Positions 17,327-25,803 of a DNA stretch of 64,000 nucleotides are shown here, piece by piece. The first letter of the stretch is position 1; every line of letters starts with the position of its first letter. Both the position numbers and the translations under genes were made by a program. Under the pieces are notes generated by a model that did not search any database, had not been told where the DNA came from, and saw only the letters and a program-made list of their open reading frames with translations. The DNA lies in the NCBI RefSeq assembly GCF_039542035.1, contig NZ_BAABHJ010000008.1, positions 310,001 to 374,000 on the forward strand, given 5' to 3'. This stretch comes from Actinoallomurus liliacearum. GTDB taxonomy: Bacteria > Actinomycetota > Actinomycetes > Streptosporangiales > Streptosporangiaceae.

Positions 17327-17561
17327 TGACGCGCTCCTCGTGGGGTGGAAGGCACGCCGAACACGCGCCGTACGGACGGCACGCCGCGGGAGCACCCCAC
17401 GGCCGGCCCACCGGCCCGCGTCGGCCGCTCGTCGGCCTGCCACTCGATGTCGCTGCTCATGACGGCCCTAGATTACGCCCTGTCTGCTCGGAAATACGAT
17501 CGAAGGAGACCCGTCCGGGTGACCCGTCAGGTAAAGCCCGCCAGGAAAGGCCCACATCGCC

Positions 17562-18596
17562 ATGACTGAAGAAACGACCGTATCGTCCCCGCTGACCACC
17601 GAGGCCCACGCCCCGGACCGCAACCTCGCCCTGGAGTTGGTACGCGTGACGGAGGCGGCGGCGATGGCCGCTGCCCGGTGGGTCGGCCGCGGCGACAAGA
17701 ACGGCGCCGACGGGGCCGCCGTGAACGCCATGCGCCAGCTCATCAACACGGTCTCGATGAACGGCGTCGTGGTGATCGGCGAGGGTGAGAAGGACCACGC
17801 CCCGATGCTGTTCAACGGCGAGCAGGTGGGGGACGGCAGCGGCGCCGACTGTGACGTGGCCGTCGATCCGATCGACGGGACGCGGCTGACGGCGCTGGGG
17901 ATGAACAACGCGATCGCCGTGATCGCCGTCAGTCCCCGCGGCACGATGTACGACCCGTCCGCCGTCTTCTACATGGAGAAGCTCGCGACGGGGCCGGAGG
18001 CGGCGGACGTCGTCGACATCGAGGCGTCCGTGGCCGACAACATCCGCGCCGTCGCGCGGGCGAAGCACTCCTCCCCCGGTGACGTGACCGTCGTGATCCT
18101 CGACCGCCCGCGGCACGAGGGCATCGTGAAGGAGATCCGCGAGGCGGGCGCGCGGATCAAGTTCATCACCGACGGCGACGTGGCCGGCGCGATCATGGCC
18201 GCCCGCGAGGGCACGGGCATCGACCTGATGCTCGGCATCGGCGGAACGCCGGAGGGCATCATCGCGGCCTGCGCGATCAAGTCTCTCGGCGGCGTGCTCC
18301 AGGGCAAGCTGTGGCCGAAGGACGACGCGGAGCGGCAGAAGGCGATCGACGCGGGCCACGACCTGTCACGCGTCCTGACGACGGACGACCTCGTGGCCTC
18401 CGACGACGTGTTCTTCGCCGCGACCGGCATCACCGACGGGGAACTGGTCGGCGGCGTCCGCTACGGCAAGGGGATCACGTCCACGCACTCGCTGGTCATG
18501 CGCTCGCGCAGCGGGACGATCCGCCGGATCCACAGCGAGCACAGGCTGTCCAAGCTGCGCGCCTACTCCGCGATCGACTTCGACGCGGCCGGCTGA
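17562..18596 (+). CDS. glpX: Class II fructose-1,6-bisphosphatase
   Basis: GlpX hydrolyses fructose-1,6-bisphosphate to fructose-6-phosphate and is the main gluconeogenic phosphatase of actinobacteria. The 344-residue protein has the metal/phosphate motifs GEGEKDHAPMLFNGE, DVAVDPIDGTRLTALG and GIGGTPEGIIAA. The ATG at 17562 follows an AGGAAAGG ribosome site at good spacing. It pairs functionally with pckA (44.6-46.1 kb) and the fumarases in this window. It ends at a strong bidirectional terminator (18605-18628). Confidence 0.97.
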   Translation: MTEETTVSSPLTTEAHAPDRNLALELVRVTEAAAMAAARWVGRGDKNGADGAAVNAMRQLINTVSMNGVVVIGEGEKDHAPMLFNGEQVGDGSGADCDVAVDPIDGTRLTALGMNNAIAVIAVSPRGTMYDPSAVFYMEKLATGPEAADVVDIEASVADNIRAVARAKHSSPGDVTVVILDRPRHEGIVKEIREAGARIKFITDGDVAGAIMAAREGTGIDLMLGIGGTPEGIIAACAIKSLGGVLQGKLWPKDDAERQKAIDAGHDLSRVLTTDDLVASDDVFFAATGITDGELVGGVRYGKGITSTHSLVMRSRSGTIRRIHSEHRLSKLRAYSAIDFDAAG

Positions 18597-18604
18597 GGCG
18601 ATCG

Positions 18605-18628
18605 GGCGGGGGCCGCGTGGCCCCCGCC
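18605..18628. terminator. Bidirectional terminator between glpX and sugar permease
   Basis: GGCGGGGGCC, loop GCGT, GGCCCCCGCC: a perfect 10-bp stem between convergent gene ends. Confidence 0.85.
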
Positions 18629-18643
18629 TCTTGCCCTTGGGGG

Positions 18644-19513
18644 CTACTTCACCGAGCCGGCGGTGAGGCCGCCGATGAGGTAGCGCTCGATGAAGACGAA
18701 CAGGATGACCACCGGCACGATCGCGATCAGCGAGGTCGCGAACAGGTACTGCCAGTGCTGCTGGTACGACGTGACGAATCCGGGGACGGCCACGGTCAGC
18801 GGCTGCCGGTCGGGCGAGGACGTGATCGTCAGGGCGACGACGTACTCGTTCCACGCCCCGATGAAGGTGTAGATCACCGCGGTGACCAGACCCGGCAGGG
18901 ACAGCGGCAGCGTCACCCGGGTCAGCGCCTTGACCTTGCCCGCGCCGTCCAGGTAGGCGGCCTCCTCCAGCGCCTTCGGGATGCTGGAGAAGTACCCGTG
19001 CAGGATCCACACGCAGAACGGCAGGTTGAAGGCGGCGTTGACCAGGATCAGCCCGAACAGCGTGTCGGTCAGGTTGAGCGCGACCATCTCGCGGTAGATG
19101 CCGATCACCAGGGCGGTCGGCGCGAACATCTGGGTGACGAGTACCAGCAGGAGGAACGCGCCGCGCCCGCGGAACCGGTGGCGCGCGGTGTAGTACGCCG
19201 CCGGCAGCGCGACCGCCAGTGCGATCAACGTCGCCACGGCGGCGACGATGAGCGACACCTGCATGTTCTTCCAGATCGGCGCCGCTTTCCACACGTTGAC
19301 GAAGTTGGCGAAGTCCCAGTGCTTCGGCAGGAGCGTGGTCGGCGACGCGGTCAGTTCGCGGTCGGGCTTGAGCGCGGTGAGCGCCATCTCCAGGTACGGC
19401 GCGATGAAGACGAACGCCACCAGGTAGCCGACGCCGGCGAGGATCGCGACCTTGGCCCGGCGGGCCATCGTGGACGGCCCGCCTTCCCGGCGCGCGGGGC
19501 TCGGGCTGCTCAT
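18644..19513 (-). CDS. Carbohydrate ABC transporter permease (MalG type)
   Basis: The 289-residue protein has six hydrophobic segments and the EAA loop EEAAYLDGAGKVKALTRV, which docks the ATPase. The C-terminal IERYLIGGLTAGSVK is the classic ending of CUT1 MalG-type permeases. The ATG overlaps the stop of the upstream permease gene (ATGA). No ATPase gene is in the operon; CUT1 importers of actinomycetes often share a distant MsiK-type ATPase. Confidence 0.94.
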   Translation of the reverse strand: MSSPSPARREGGPSTMARRAKVAILAGVGYLVAFVFIAPYLEMALTALKPDRELTASPTTLLPKHWDFANFVNVWKAAPIWKNMQVSLIVAAVATLIALAVALPAAYYTARHRFRGRGAFLLLVLVTQMFAPTALVIGIYREMVALNLTDTLFGLILVNAAFNLPFCVWILHGYFSSIPKALEEAAYLDGAGKVKALTRVTLPLSLPGLVTAVIYTFIGAWNEYVVALTITSSPDRQPLTVAVPGFVTSYQQHWQYLFATSLIAIVPVVILFVFIERYLIGGLTAGSVK

Positions 19514-20469
19514 GACTGTGCCTCCCCGCGCCAGCCGACGACCCGCAGGTAGACCAGCACCAGGATGAGGATCAGCGCGAAGTTCACGACCGCCATCGCG
19601 GCGGACTCTCCGACGTCGCCGCTCCCGGTGAAGGCCAGCTTGTACATGAAGGTCGTGCTGGTGTCGGTCTTGCTCCCGGGCCCGCCGCCGGTCATCGCGT
19701 AGATGATCGGGAACGAGTTGAAGACGTTGATCACGTTGATGATCGCCGCGACCAGCAGGGACGGTCGCAGCAGCGGCAGCGTGATGCTGAAGTACGTCCG
19801 CGCGCGGCCGGCGCCGTCGACGCGCGCCGCCTCGTACACCTCGTCCGGGACCGTCTGCAGACCGGCCAGGATGACGAACGAGGTGAACGGCAGCGAGACG
19901 AACACCGCCACCCACATCATCCACATCATCGCCTGCGCGGGGTGGGACAGCCAGTTCACCGGGTGATCGATGATTCCCACGCCCTGCAGGACCTTGTTGA
20001 CGATGCCGTAGTAGTAGTTGAGCATCCACTTCCACGTCAGCGCGGTCATCAGCACCGACGCCGCCCATGGCACGATGACCGCCCAGCGCACCAGGCGCCG
20101 TCCCGGGAAGCGGGCGTTGAGCAGTTGCCCGAGCGCGAGCGACACCACGATCGTCACGAGGACGACGCCGACCACCCACACCACGGTCCGCAGCAGCACG
20201 CTGACGAGGTCGGACTCGTCGAACAGGTCACGGTAGTTGCCGGTCCCGCGGGTGCCGAGCGTCGCACCGGAGGAACTGATCCTCAGCAGTGACGTCCGGA
20301 CCATCTCGATCACCGGCCACAGGACCACGGCGGCGATCAGGATGACGGCGGGGCCGATCCACGGAAGCGGGCCGAGCGCCCGGCCGAACCGGCGGAGGGC
20401 GCTCGTCGACGGCGGCGCCGGCGCCGGGGTGGTGGCCCCGGCGCCCTGCGCCTCGATGGTGTCGTGCAC
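19510..20469 (-). CDS. Carbohydrate ABC transporter permease (MalF type)
   Basis: The 319-residue protein has a Pro/Ala-rich N-terminus, six hydrophobic segments, and the EAA loop EAARVDGAGRARTYFSI. A large extracytoplasmic loop (YRDLFDESDLVSVLLRTV) is usual for MalF-type permeases. I chose the GTG at 20467-20469, 10 bp after the binding-protein gene; an earlier start would overlap that gene by 35 bp. It forms the channel heterodimer with the permease downstream. Confidence 0.92.
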   Translation of the reverse strand: MHDTIEAQGAGATTPAPAPPSTSALRRFGRALGPLPWIGPAVILIAAVVLWPVIEMVRTSLLRISSSGATLGTRGTGNYRDLFDESDLVSVLLRTVVWVVGVVLVTIVVSLALGQLLNARFPGRRLVRWAVIVPWAASVLMTALTWKWMLNYYYGIVNKVLQGVGIIDHPVNWLSHPAQAMMWMMWVAVFVSLPFTSFVILAGLQTVPDEVYEAARVDGAGRARTYFSITLPLLRPSLLVAAIINVINVFNSFPIIYAMTGGGPGSKTDTSTTFMYKLAFTGSGDVGESAAMAVVNFALILILVLVYLRVVGWRGEAQS

Positions 20470-20479
20470 GGGTCGTCCG

Positions 20480-21733
20480 TCAGCCGTTCTTCTGCGCGGT
20501 CTGCTGGAGCTCACTCAGGACGCTCTTCGGGTCGCCGGTGATGGCGGTGCCGAGCTTCTCCTTGATCGTGTTCGCCAGCGGTCCCCAGGCGGCGTTGCCC
20601 GTGGGGTAGAACTTCGCGTTCGGCAGCGCGTCGATGAACGGCTTGTCGTACGGCACCGCGTTCGCGATCACGTCGCCCGCCGACTTGGTCACCGGGAGGA
20701 AGCCCTCTTCCTTCTGGAAGTTGGCCACGTTGTTCGCCTGGTAGAAGAAGTTCAGGAACTTCGAGACGGCGTCCTTCTTCTTGCCGCCGTTGTTCTTGAA
20801 CGCCACCAGGAAGTCCTGCACGCCGAGCGTGTTGGACGTCGTGCCGCTCTTGCTGGGCAGCGGCGCGATGCCGTACGGCAGCTTGGCGTTGACCTTGTTG
20901 ATGAAGCCCGCGGGCATGAAGACCGCGCCGTTGAGCATGCCGATCTTGCCCTGCGCGAACTCGTTGAAGACGTCCTTACGGTCGGTCGTCTCCGGGTTCG
21001 GCTGGGTGAGGCCGCCCTTGGTCAGGCCCTTGAGGTAGTTGACCGTGTCCACGTTGGCCTGGCTGTCGATCGACCAGTTGCCGGACTGGTCGACGTAGCC
21101 GCCGCCGTTGTTCATCGCCCACATGAAGAACTCGGCCTGGGACTCCTCGGCGCCGAGCGGCAGGCCCAGCGGGAAGACGCCCTTCACCTTGTCCTTGATC
21201 TTCTGGGCATCGGACTGCACCTCGTCCCACGTCTTGGGCGGGGTGTCGATGCCGGCCTTCTTGAAGACGTCCTTGTTGTAGAAGAACAGCCGGACGCTGG
21301 ACAGCAGCGGCACGGCGTACTGCGTGCCCTTGTACTTGTCGCCGTCGATGAACGACGGGAGGATGTCGCTCGACACCTGCGGCGACAGCACGTCCGAGGC
21401 CGGGAAGAGCAGACCGTCCCGGGCGAAGTCGGCGAACGCGTTGTAGTTCAGGATGTCGGGCGTCTGCTTCGTCTGGACGTAGGTCTTGACCTTGGCGTCC
21501 ATCTGGGTCCAGTCGACCATCTCCAGGTTGACCTTGTAACCCTTGTTCTGCTCTTCGAACGTCTTGATCAGACTGTCCCAGAGACCCTTGGTCTTGTCGT
21601 CGTAGATCGCGGCGACGAACCTGATCGTCTTGTTGTCACCGCCGCCGCCGGAGGAACTGCCCTTGCTGCAACCGGTCAGACCGAGGGCCACCGTAAGACC
21701 CGCGGCGATGGCGCCCGTGAGATGCCGTTTCAC
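20480..21733 (-). CDS. Sugar-binding lipoprotein of the ABC importer
   Basis: The 417-residue extracytoplasmic solute-binding protein starts MKRHLTGAIAAGLTVALGL and has a lipobox LTGC at about residue 22, then the family-1 binding-protein fold (NKTIRFVAAIYDDKTKG, then TPDILNYNAFADFARDGLL). It is the first gene of the importer operon. The substrate is probably an oligosaccharide, but this cannot be read from the sequence. Codon use is normal for the window. The 340 bp upstream hold two candidate operators. Confidence 0.94.
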   Translation of the reverse strand: MKRHLTGAIAAGLTVALGLTGCSKGSSSGGGGDNKTIRFVAAIYDDKTKGLWDSLIKTFEEQNKGYKVNLEMVDWTQMDAKVKTYVQTKQTPDILNYNAFADFARDGLLFPASDVLSPQVSSDILPSFIDGDKYKGTQYAVPLLSSVRLFFYNKDVFKKAGIDTPPKTWDEVQSDAQKIKDKVKGVFPLGLPLGAEESQAEFFMWAMNNGGGYVDQSGNWSIDSQANVDTVNYLKGLTKGGLTQPNPETTDRKDVFNEFAQGKIGMLNGAVFMPAGFINKVNAKLPYGIAPLPSKSGTTSNTLGVQDFLVAFKNNGGKKKDAVSKFLNFFYQANNVANFQKEEGFLPVTKSAGDVIANAVPYDKPFIDALPNAKFYPTGNAAWGPLANTIKEKLGTAITGDPKSVLSELQQTAQKNG

Positions 21734-21903
21734 CTGTCCCCGCCTTCTGCTTTTGCTTCGGCTCCGGGTCCACGCGGGTGCGCGCGACGTCCCCGGGTCA
21801 CTGTCTTATGGGTTCGCCAACCCCCCGGCCCGGCCCCTCAGCCCGTCACCTCCGAGCAGCCGTTTGGCGTGGCACAGCTCTGCTGCGGCTCCCGCCGCCG
21901 CCT

Positions 21904-21924
21904 CCTTTCACGCAGCATGAAAGG
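21904..21924. promoter_or_regulatory. Candidate operator of the sugar importer, distal dyad
   Basis: CCTTTCA (21904-21910) and TGAAAGG (21918-21924) are perfect 7-bp arms with a 7-nt spacer, about 170 bp upstream of the binding-protein start in a gene-free stretch. Confidence 0.45.
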
Positions 21925-21941
21925 TTGTGCACGATTTACGC

Positions 21942-21952
21942 GCTCATTGAGC
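21942..21952. promoter_or_regulatory. Candidate operator of the sugar importer, GCTCATTGAGC
   Basis: This 11-bp odd-centred palindrome is flanked by CGATTT on the left and AAATCG on the right, at unequal distances. The block is AT-richer than its surroundings. LacI- or ROK-type sugar regulators bind such dyads, but none is encoded next to it. Confidence 0.4.
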
Positions 21953-22039
21953 AAAATCGCGCATCGCAAGGAACGATAGGAGCTGGTCCGTACCAGTTCA
22001 AGAGGAGAGGGAGGTAGGAGTCTTAACCGTTACCGAAGC

Positions 22040-22082
22040 GCCCGTGACCTGCTGATCTCCGTGTTGCAACGGGATCACGGGC
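22040..22082 (-). terminator. Possible terminator after the DUF1707 gene
   Basis: GCCCGTGA (22040-22047) and TCACGGGC (22075-22082) are perfect 8-bp arms with a 27-nt loop. The right arm overlaps the stop codon of the leftward gene. Confidence 0.35.
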
Positions 22083-22680
22083 GGCGGCGGCTCAGCGACC
22101 AGCGGCGACGGCGCTTGGGCGTACGGGCGTTGACGGACCCCAGCACGACCACTCCACTGACCTCCACGACGGGGCCGTCGTCCTCGTACGGCGGCCGCAC
22201 CCGCAGGTCCCGCGAGCCGAGGACGGACCGGCCGGTGAACTCCACCCGCACTCCCTCCGGCACCACGAGGCGGAGCCGCCCGCCGAGCATCGCCGCCCGT
22301 ACGACGACGTGCCGGCGCTGCAGCAGGGCCTCCCGCAGGTCGATCTCCACGGTGCCGAAGAGCGCGGACACCGGCAGGGTGACCGGGACCACCCAGCGCC
22401 CGCCGCGCCGTACCGTGCCGAACAGCGCGACCATCGGGCGGTCCCCGACCTGGATCGGCTGCTGCTCCGGGGTGGTCAGGTCGGCGGTCAGCGCGGTCAG
22501 CTCGCCCAGCGTACGGGCGGAGTAGGCGCCCTCGACGCGCTCGGCGTGCTCGTCGACGGTGAGCCGGCCGTCGCCGTGGGCGTCGCGCAGCAGCGCGACG
22601 ACCCGCTCCCGGTCGGCGTCGGAGGCGCGCAGGTCACGCGCCGGCACGTGCTGGTCGTTCGGTCTCCACGGCAACTCCAC
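22075..22680 (-). CDS. DUF1707 / LiaF-like cell-envelope response protein
   Basis: The 201-residue protein has an N-terminal DUF1707 SHOCT-like domain (RASDADRERVVALLRDAHGD, then EHAERVEGAYSARTLGEL). A C-terminal beta-helical domain like the LiaF 'cell wall-active antibiotics response' family follows (MVALFGTVRRGGRWVVP, then VSALFGTVEIDLREA and GVVVLGSVNARTP). The start GTG at 22678-22680 has no obvious ribosome site. It is divergent from an ABC exporter, a pairing that suggests antibiotic or envelope stress; this link is inferred. The very basic tail RRRRWSLSRRRP is unusual. Confidence 0.82.
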   Translation of the reverse strand: MELPWRPNDQHVPARDLRASDADRERVVALLRDAHGDGRLTVDEHAERVEGAYSARTLGELTALTADLTTPEQQPIQVGDRPMVALFGTVRRGGRWVVPVTLPVSALFGTVEIDLREALLQRRHVVVRAAMLGGRLRLVVPEGVRVEFTGRSVLGSRDLRVRPPYEDDGPVVEVSGVVVLGSVNARTPKRRRRWSLSRRRP

Positions 22681-22734
22681 GGCTCGACGATATTCGCTGG
22701 CGCGGCGTTGTGGACGGTTCGTACCGTGGAGACC

Positions 22735-23670
22735 ATGGCGGACCTCCCGGCGATCACCCTGCGCGACGTCGTCAAGCGGTACCGCGACAAGGACGGATCG
22801 CAGATCACCGCGGTCGACGGCCTCACGCTCGACGTGCCGACCGGGGTCTGCCTCGGCCTGCTCGGCCCGAACGGCGCCGGCAAGTCGACCACCATGCGGA
22901 TGCTGACCGCCCAGTCCCGCGCCGACGAGGGCGCCATCACCGTCCTGGGCCACCCCGTCCCGGCCGAGTCGAAGGAGGCGCGGGCGCTCATGGGTGTCGT
23001 CCCGCAGACCGACAACCTCGACGAGGAGCTCACCGTCCGGCAGAACCTCGAGGTCTTCGCGCACCTGTACCGCGTCCCCCGGGCCGGGCGGCGCCGGGCC
23101 GTCGACCGCGCCCTGGAGATCGCCCGGCTCACCGAGCGTGCCAGGACCCGCGTCGTGAACCTGTCCGGCGGCATGCGCCGGCGGCTCCTCGTCGCCCGCG
23201 GGCTCGTGCACTCCCCGCGGCTCGTCCTCCTCGACGAGCCCACCGTCGGCCTCGACCCCCAGGTCCGCGCCGATCTGTGGGGCCTGATCGCCGCGCTGCG
23301 CGACGAGGGCACGACCGTGCTGATGTCCACCCACTACATCGAGGAGGCCGAACGCCTCGCCGACACCTGCGCGCTGATGGCGGACGGCCGGATCGTCGCG
23401 CAGGGCACGCCCGGCGACCTGATCGCCCACCACGCGGGCGACAGCGTCGAGGAGCACCAGGGCCCGCCCGACCGGCTCGCGGAGATCGAGGCGCTCGTAC
23501 GCCAGGCCGGCCTGCCCACCCGCCGCACCGGCCCGACCGTGTCGGTGCTGCGGGCCGAGCACATCCCGCCGTCGCTGGCCGCCGCGCTCGGCGACGGCGA
23601 CCGGGTCGTACGGCGGGCGGCCAGCCTCGAAGACGTGTTCGTCGTCCTGACCGGAGACAACGGTGGCTGA
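22735..23670 (+). CDS. ABC exporter ATP-binding protein (DrrA/NodI type)
   Basis: The 311-residue ATPase has Walker A (GPNGAGKSTTMRML), Q-loop (VPQTDNLDEELTV), signature LSGGMRRRLLVARGL, Walker B LVLLDEPTVGLDP and the H-loop in MSTHYIEEAERLAD. The C-terminal 75-residue extension is typical of DrrA/NodI-type drug and polysaccharide exporters. The ATG at 22735 follows GTGGAGA. Its end overlaps the permease gene by 8 bp, so the two are coupled. Confidence 0.93.
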   Translation: MADLPAITLRDVVKRYRDKDGSQITAVDGLTLDVPTGVCLGLLGPNGAGKSTTMRMLTAQSRADEGAITVLGHPVPAESKEARALMGVVPQTDNLDEELTVRQNLEVFAHLYRVPRAGRRRAVDRALEIARLTERARTRVVNLSGGMRRRLLVARGLVHSPRLVLLDEPTVGLDPQVRADLWGLIAALRDEGTTVLMSTHYIEEAERLADTCALMADGRIVAQGTPGDLIAHHAGDSVEEHQGPPDRLAEIEALVRQAGLPTRRTGPTVSVLRAEHIPPSLAAALGDGDRVVRRAASLEDVFVVLTGDNGG

Positions 23671-24445
23671 CACGAGACTCCGCCGGTTCGAGTGGGCGCC
23701 CGTGCGCGGCGTCTGGCGGCACGAGCTGGCCCTCTTCCGGCGTTACTGGACCTCCTCGTCGTTCGCCTCGACCGTCGAGCCGACCTTCTACCTGCTGGCG
23801 TTCGGCTTCGGCTTCGGATCGCTCCTGGGCAGCGTCGCCGGCTACCGCTACGTCGACTTCGTCGGTACGGGGGTCGTGGCCACGGCCGCGCTGTTCACGT
23901 CGGTGTTCCCGGGGATGTTCAACACCTACATCCGCCGGATCTACCAGCACTCCTACGACGCGATGCTGGCGGCGCCGGTGGACGTGCACGAGCTCGTGGC
24001 CGGCGAGGCGTCGTGGATCGCCGTCAAGAGCGGGCTGTTCTCCTGCGTGCCGCTGCTGGTCGCGATGGTCTTCGGCCTGCGCCCCTCCGTCGGCATGCTC
24101 GCCGTACCGGTGGTCACGATCCTCACCGCGACCGGGTTCGCACTGTTCGGCGTGTGGACGTCCACGGTGGTCCCGTCGATCAACAGCTTCGACTACGTGA
24201 TCACGGGGATCCTGACCCCGCTGTTCCTGGTCGCGGGCACGTTCTTCCCGATCAGCGCGCTGCCGGCCTGGGCCCACACGGTGGCGCGCGTCAACCCGCT
24301 GTACCACTGCGTCGAGCTGGTCCGGCACGCCGTGTTCGGCCTCCGGCCGCTGACGGACCTCGGCCACGTGGGCGCGCTCGCGCTGTTCGCGGCGTTGATG
24401 TGGATGCTCGCCGTCCGCGGCATGCGCCGCCGCCTCATCGACTGA
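23663..24445 (+). CDS. ABC-2 type permease (DrrB/NodJ type)
   Basis: The 260-residue membrane protein has six hydrophobic segments and the ABC-2 conserved C-terminal region (ILTPLFLVAGTFFPISALP, then VNPLYHCVELVRHAVFG). The GTG start at 23663 lies inside the end of the ATPase gene. Together they form an exporter. The substrate is unknown; drugs, lipids or polysaccharide are all possible. Confidence 0.93.
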   Translation: MADTRLRRFEWAPVRGVWRHELALFRRYWTSSSFASTVEPTFYLLAFGFGFGSLLGSVAGYRYVDFVGTGVVATAALFTSVFPGMFNTYIRRIYQHSYDAMLAAPVDVHELVAGEASWIAVKSGLFSCVPLLVAMVFGLRPSVGMLAVPVVTILTATGFALFGVWTSTVVPSINSFDYVITGILTPLFLVAGTFFPISALPAWAHTVARVNPLYHCVELVRHAVFGLRPLTDLGHVGALALFAALMWMLAVRGMRRRLID

Positions 24446-24453
24446 AGCCGCTA

Positions 24454-24482
24454 TTGACCCCCGGTGACCTGGTATCTACGCT
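24454..24482 (+). promoter_or_regulatory. Strong SigA-type promoter of the MFS gene
   Basis: TTGACC (24454-24459), a 17-bp spacer, and TACGCT (24477-24482) closely match the actinobacterial housekeeping promoter, 33 bp before the GTG start. Confidence 0.65.
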
Positions 24483-24487
24483 GACGC

Positions 24488-24504
24488 GAACGTATTTCAC
24501 GTTC
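24488..24504. promoter_or_regulatory. Operator-like dyad GAACGT-N5-ACGTTC
   Basis: GAACGT (24488-24493) and ACGTTC (24499-24504) are perfect arms sitting at the expected transcription start, between the promoter and the GGAGG ribosome site. A bound repressor here would block transcription. Confidence 0.5.
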
Positions 24505-24515
24505 CGGAGGGCAGC

Positions 24516-25727
24516 GTGGCGGCGGACATCGACGAACCGACTCGGCGCGGCCGGCGCGCGGCGTACGCGGCCTTCGGAGTGCAGGGGCTCTCCTTCGCCG
24601 CCCTCGTGACCCGCATCCCGGAGTTGCAGAAGGCGCACGACCTCAGCGACGGCGCCCTCGCGCTCGTCCTGCTGGCCGTCCCGGTGGTCGCCGGGCTGGG
24701 CAGCGTCCTCGCCGGTTCGCTCATGGCCCGGCATGGCAGCGGGATCGTGCTGCGGATCGCCCAGCCGCTCGTCCTCGTGTCGATCGTCGCGATCGGCGTC
24801 GCGCCCGGGAACCTCGCGCTGTACGGCACGGCGGCGCTGTTCGGCCTGTTCGTCGGCGCGGTGGACGCGTCGATGAACGCCCAGGCGGTGACCGCCGAGA
24901 CCCGGTACGGCAGGAGCCTGCTCACCGGGTTCCACGCCGTGTGGAGCGCGGCGGGCATCCTCGCGGGCCTGTGGAGCGCGCTCGCCAACCGGATCGACAT
25001 GGGCCTCGGCACCGGATTCGCCGTCCCGGCGGTGCTCGGCATGGCGGTGTCCCTGGTGGCCGGCCGCCGCCTGCACCCGAAGGCGATGGAGGCCGCCGGG
25101 CCCAGCATGGAGCAGCTGAAGGCCGCCGCCAAGAGGGTGCCGTGGAGGCCGATCATCATCATCGGCGCCGCGGTGACGTGCATGTACATCGCGGACTCGG
25201 CGACCTCGAGCTACAGCGCGAAGTACCTCAAGGACGACCTGCACGCCTCCTCCGCCGTCGCCCCGCTCGGCTACGTCGCGTACCAGGTCTGCATGATGCT
25301 GAGCCGGACCGGCGCGGACCGGCTCGTCCAGGCCCGTGGCGCCGCGAAGGTCGTGGCGGCGGGCGGGCTCATCGGCGGTCTCGGGCTGCTCACCGCCGCG
25401 CTCTCGCCCGATCCCCTGGCCGCCATCATCGGGTTCGCCGTCGCCGGGGTCGGCCTGTCCGTCGTCGTCCCCACGTCCTTCTCGGCGGCCGGCAGGCTCG
25501 ACCCGACAGGACTCGGCATCGCCGTCTCCCGGGTGAACGTCTTCAACTACGCGGGGTTCGTGCTCGGCGCGGCCATCGCGGGCGCGGTCGCCTCCGACCT
25601 GTGGCTCGCCTACGTGGTGGGCGCCGCGCTGTGCCTCGTGGTCCTGGTGACGGCGCGAGCCTTCGAGCCGGTGCCGGTCGACGGCGCGCTGCCGAACTCC
25701 GCCGTCGCCGAACGCCCCGTCGCCTGA
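24516..25727 (+). CDS. MFS transporter (YbjJ-like)
   Basis: The 403-residue protein has 12 hydrophobic segments. The N-terminal QGLSFAALVTRIPELQKAHD segment and the paired SLMARHGSGIVLRIAQPL loop match the YbjJ-type MFS group, whose substrates are mostly unknown. The GTG at 24516 follows GGAGGG. The last 20 codons and the following 55 bp are duplicated, imperfectly, 2.1 kb downstream (27814-27927). Confidence 0.87.
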   Translation: MAADIDEPTRRGRRAAYAAFGVQGLSFAALVTRIPELQKAHDLSDGALALVLLAVPVVAGLGSVLAGSLMARHGSGIVLRIAQPLVLVSIVAIGVAPGNLALYGTAALFGLFVGAVDASMNAQAVTAETRYGRSLLTGFHAVWSAAGILAGLWSALANRIDMGLGTGFAVPAVLGMAVSLVAGRRLHPKAMEAAGPSMEQLKAAAKRVPWRPIIIIGAAVTCMYIADSATSSYSAKYLKDDLHASSAVAPLGYVAYQVCMMLSRTGADRLVQARGAAKVVAAGGLIGGLGLLTAALSPDPLAAIIGFAVAGVGLSVVVPTSFSAAGRLDPTGLGIAVSRVNVFNYAGFVLGAAIAGAVASDLWLAYVVGAALCLVVLVTARAFEPVPVDGALPNSAVAERPVA

Positions 25728-25784
25728 GCGGCGGCACACACCGGCACACCGAAAGCTCGGTAAAGCCGCCGCTACGTCGCAAGA
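25668..25784. repeat. Direct repeat, left copy (3' end of MFS gene)
   Basis: This block, which includes the last 20 codons of the MFS gene and 57 bp beyond its stop, matches 27814-27927 in the same orientation at roughly 75-80% by eye. The core 25690-25716 is identical over 27 bases to 27834-27860. The XRE regulator and two small genes lie between the copies. Confidence 0.8.
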
Positions 25785-25803
25785 TGACTCGCTCGATCAG
25801 TTT

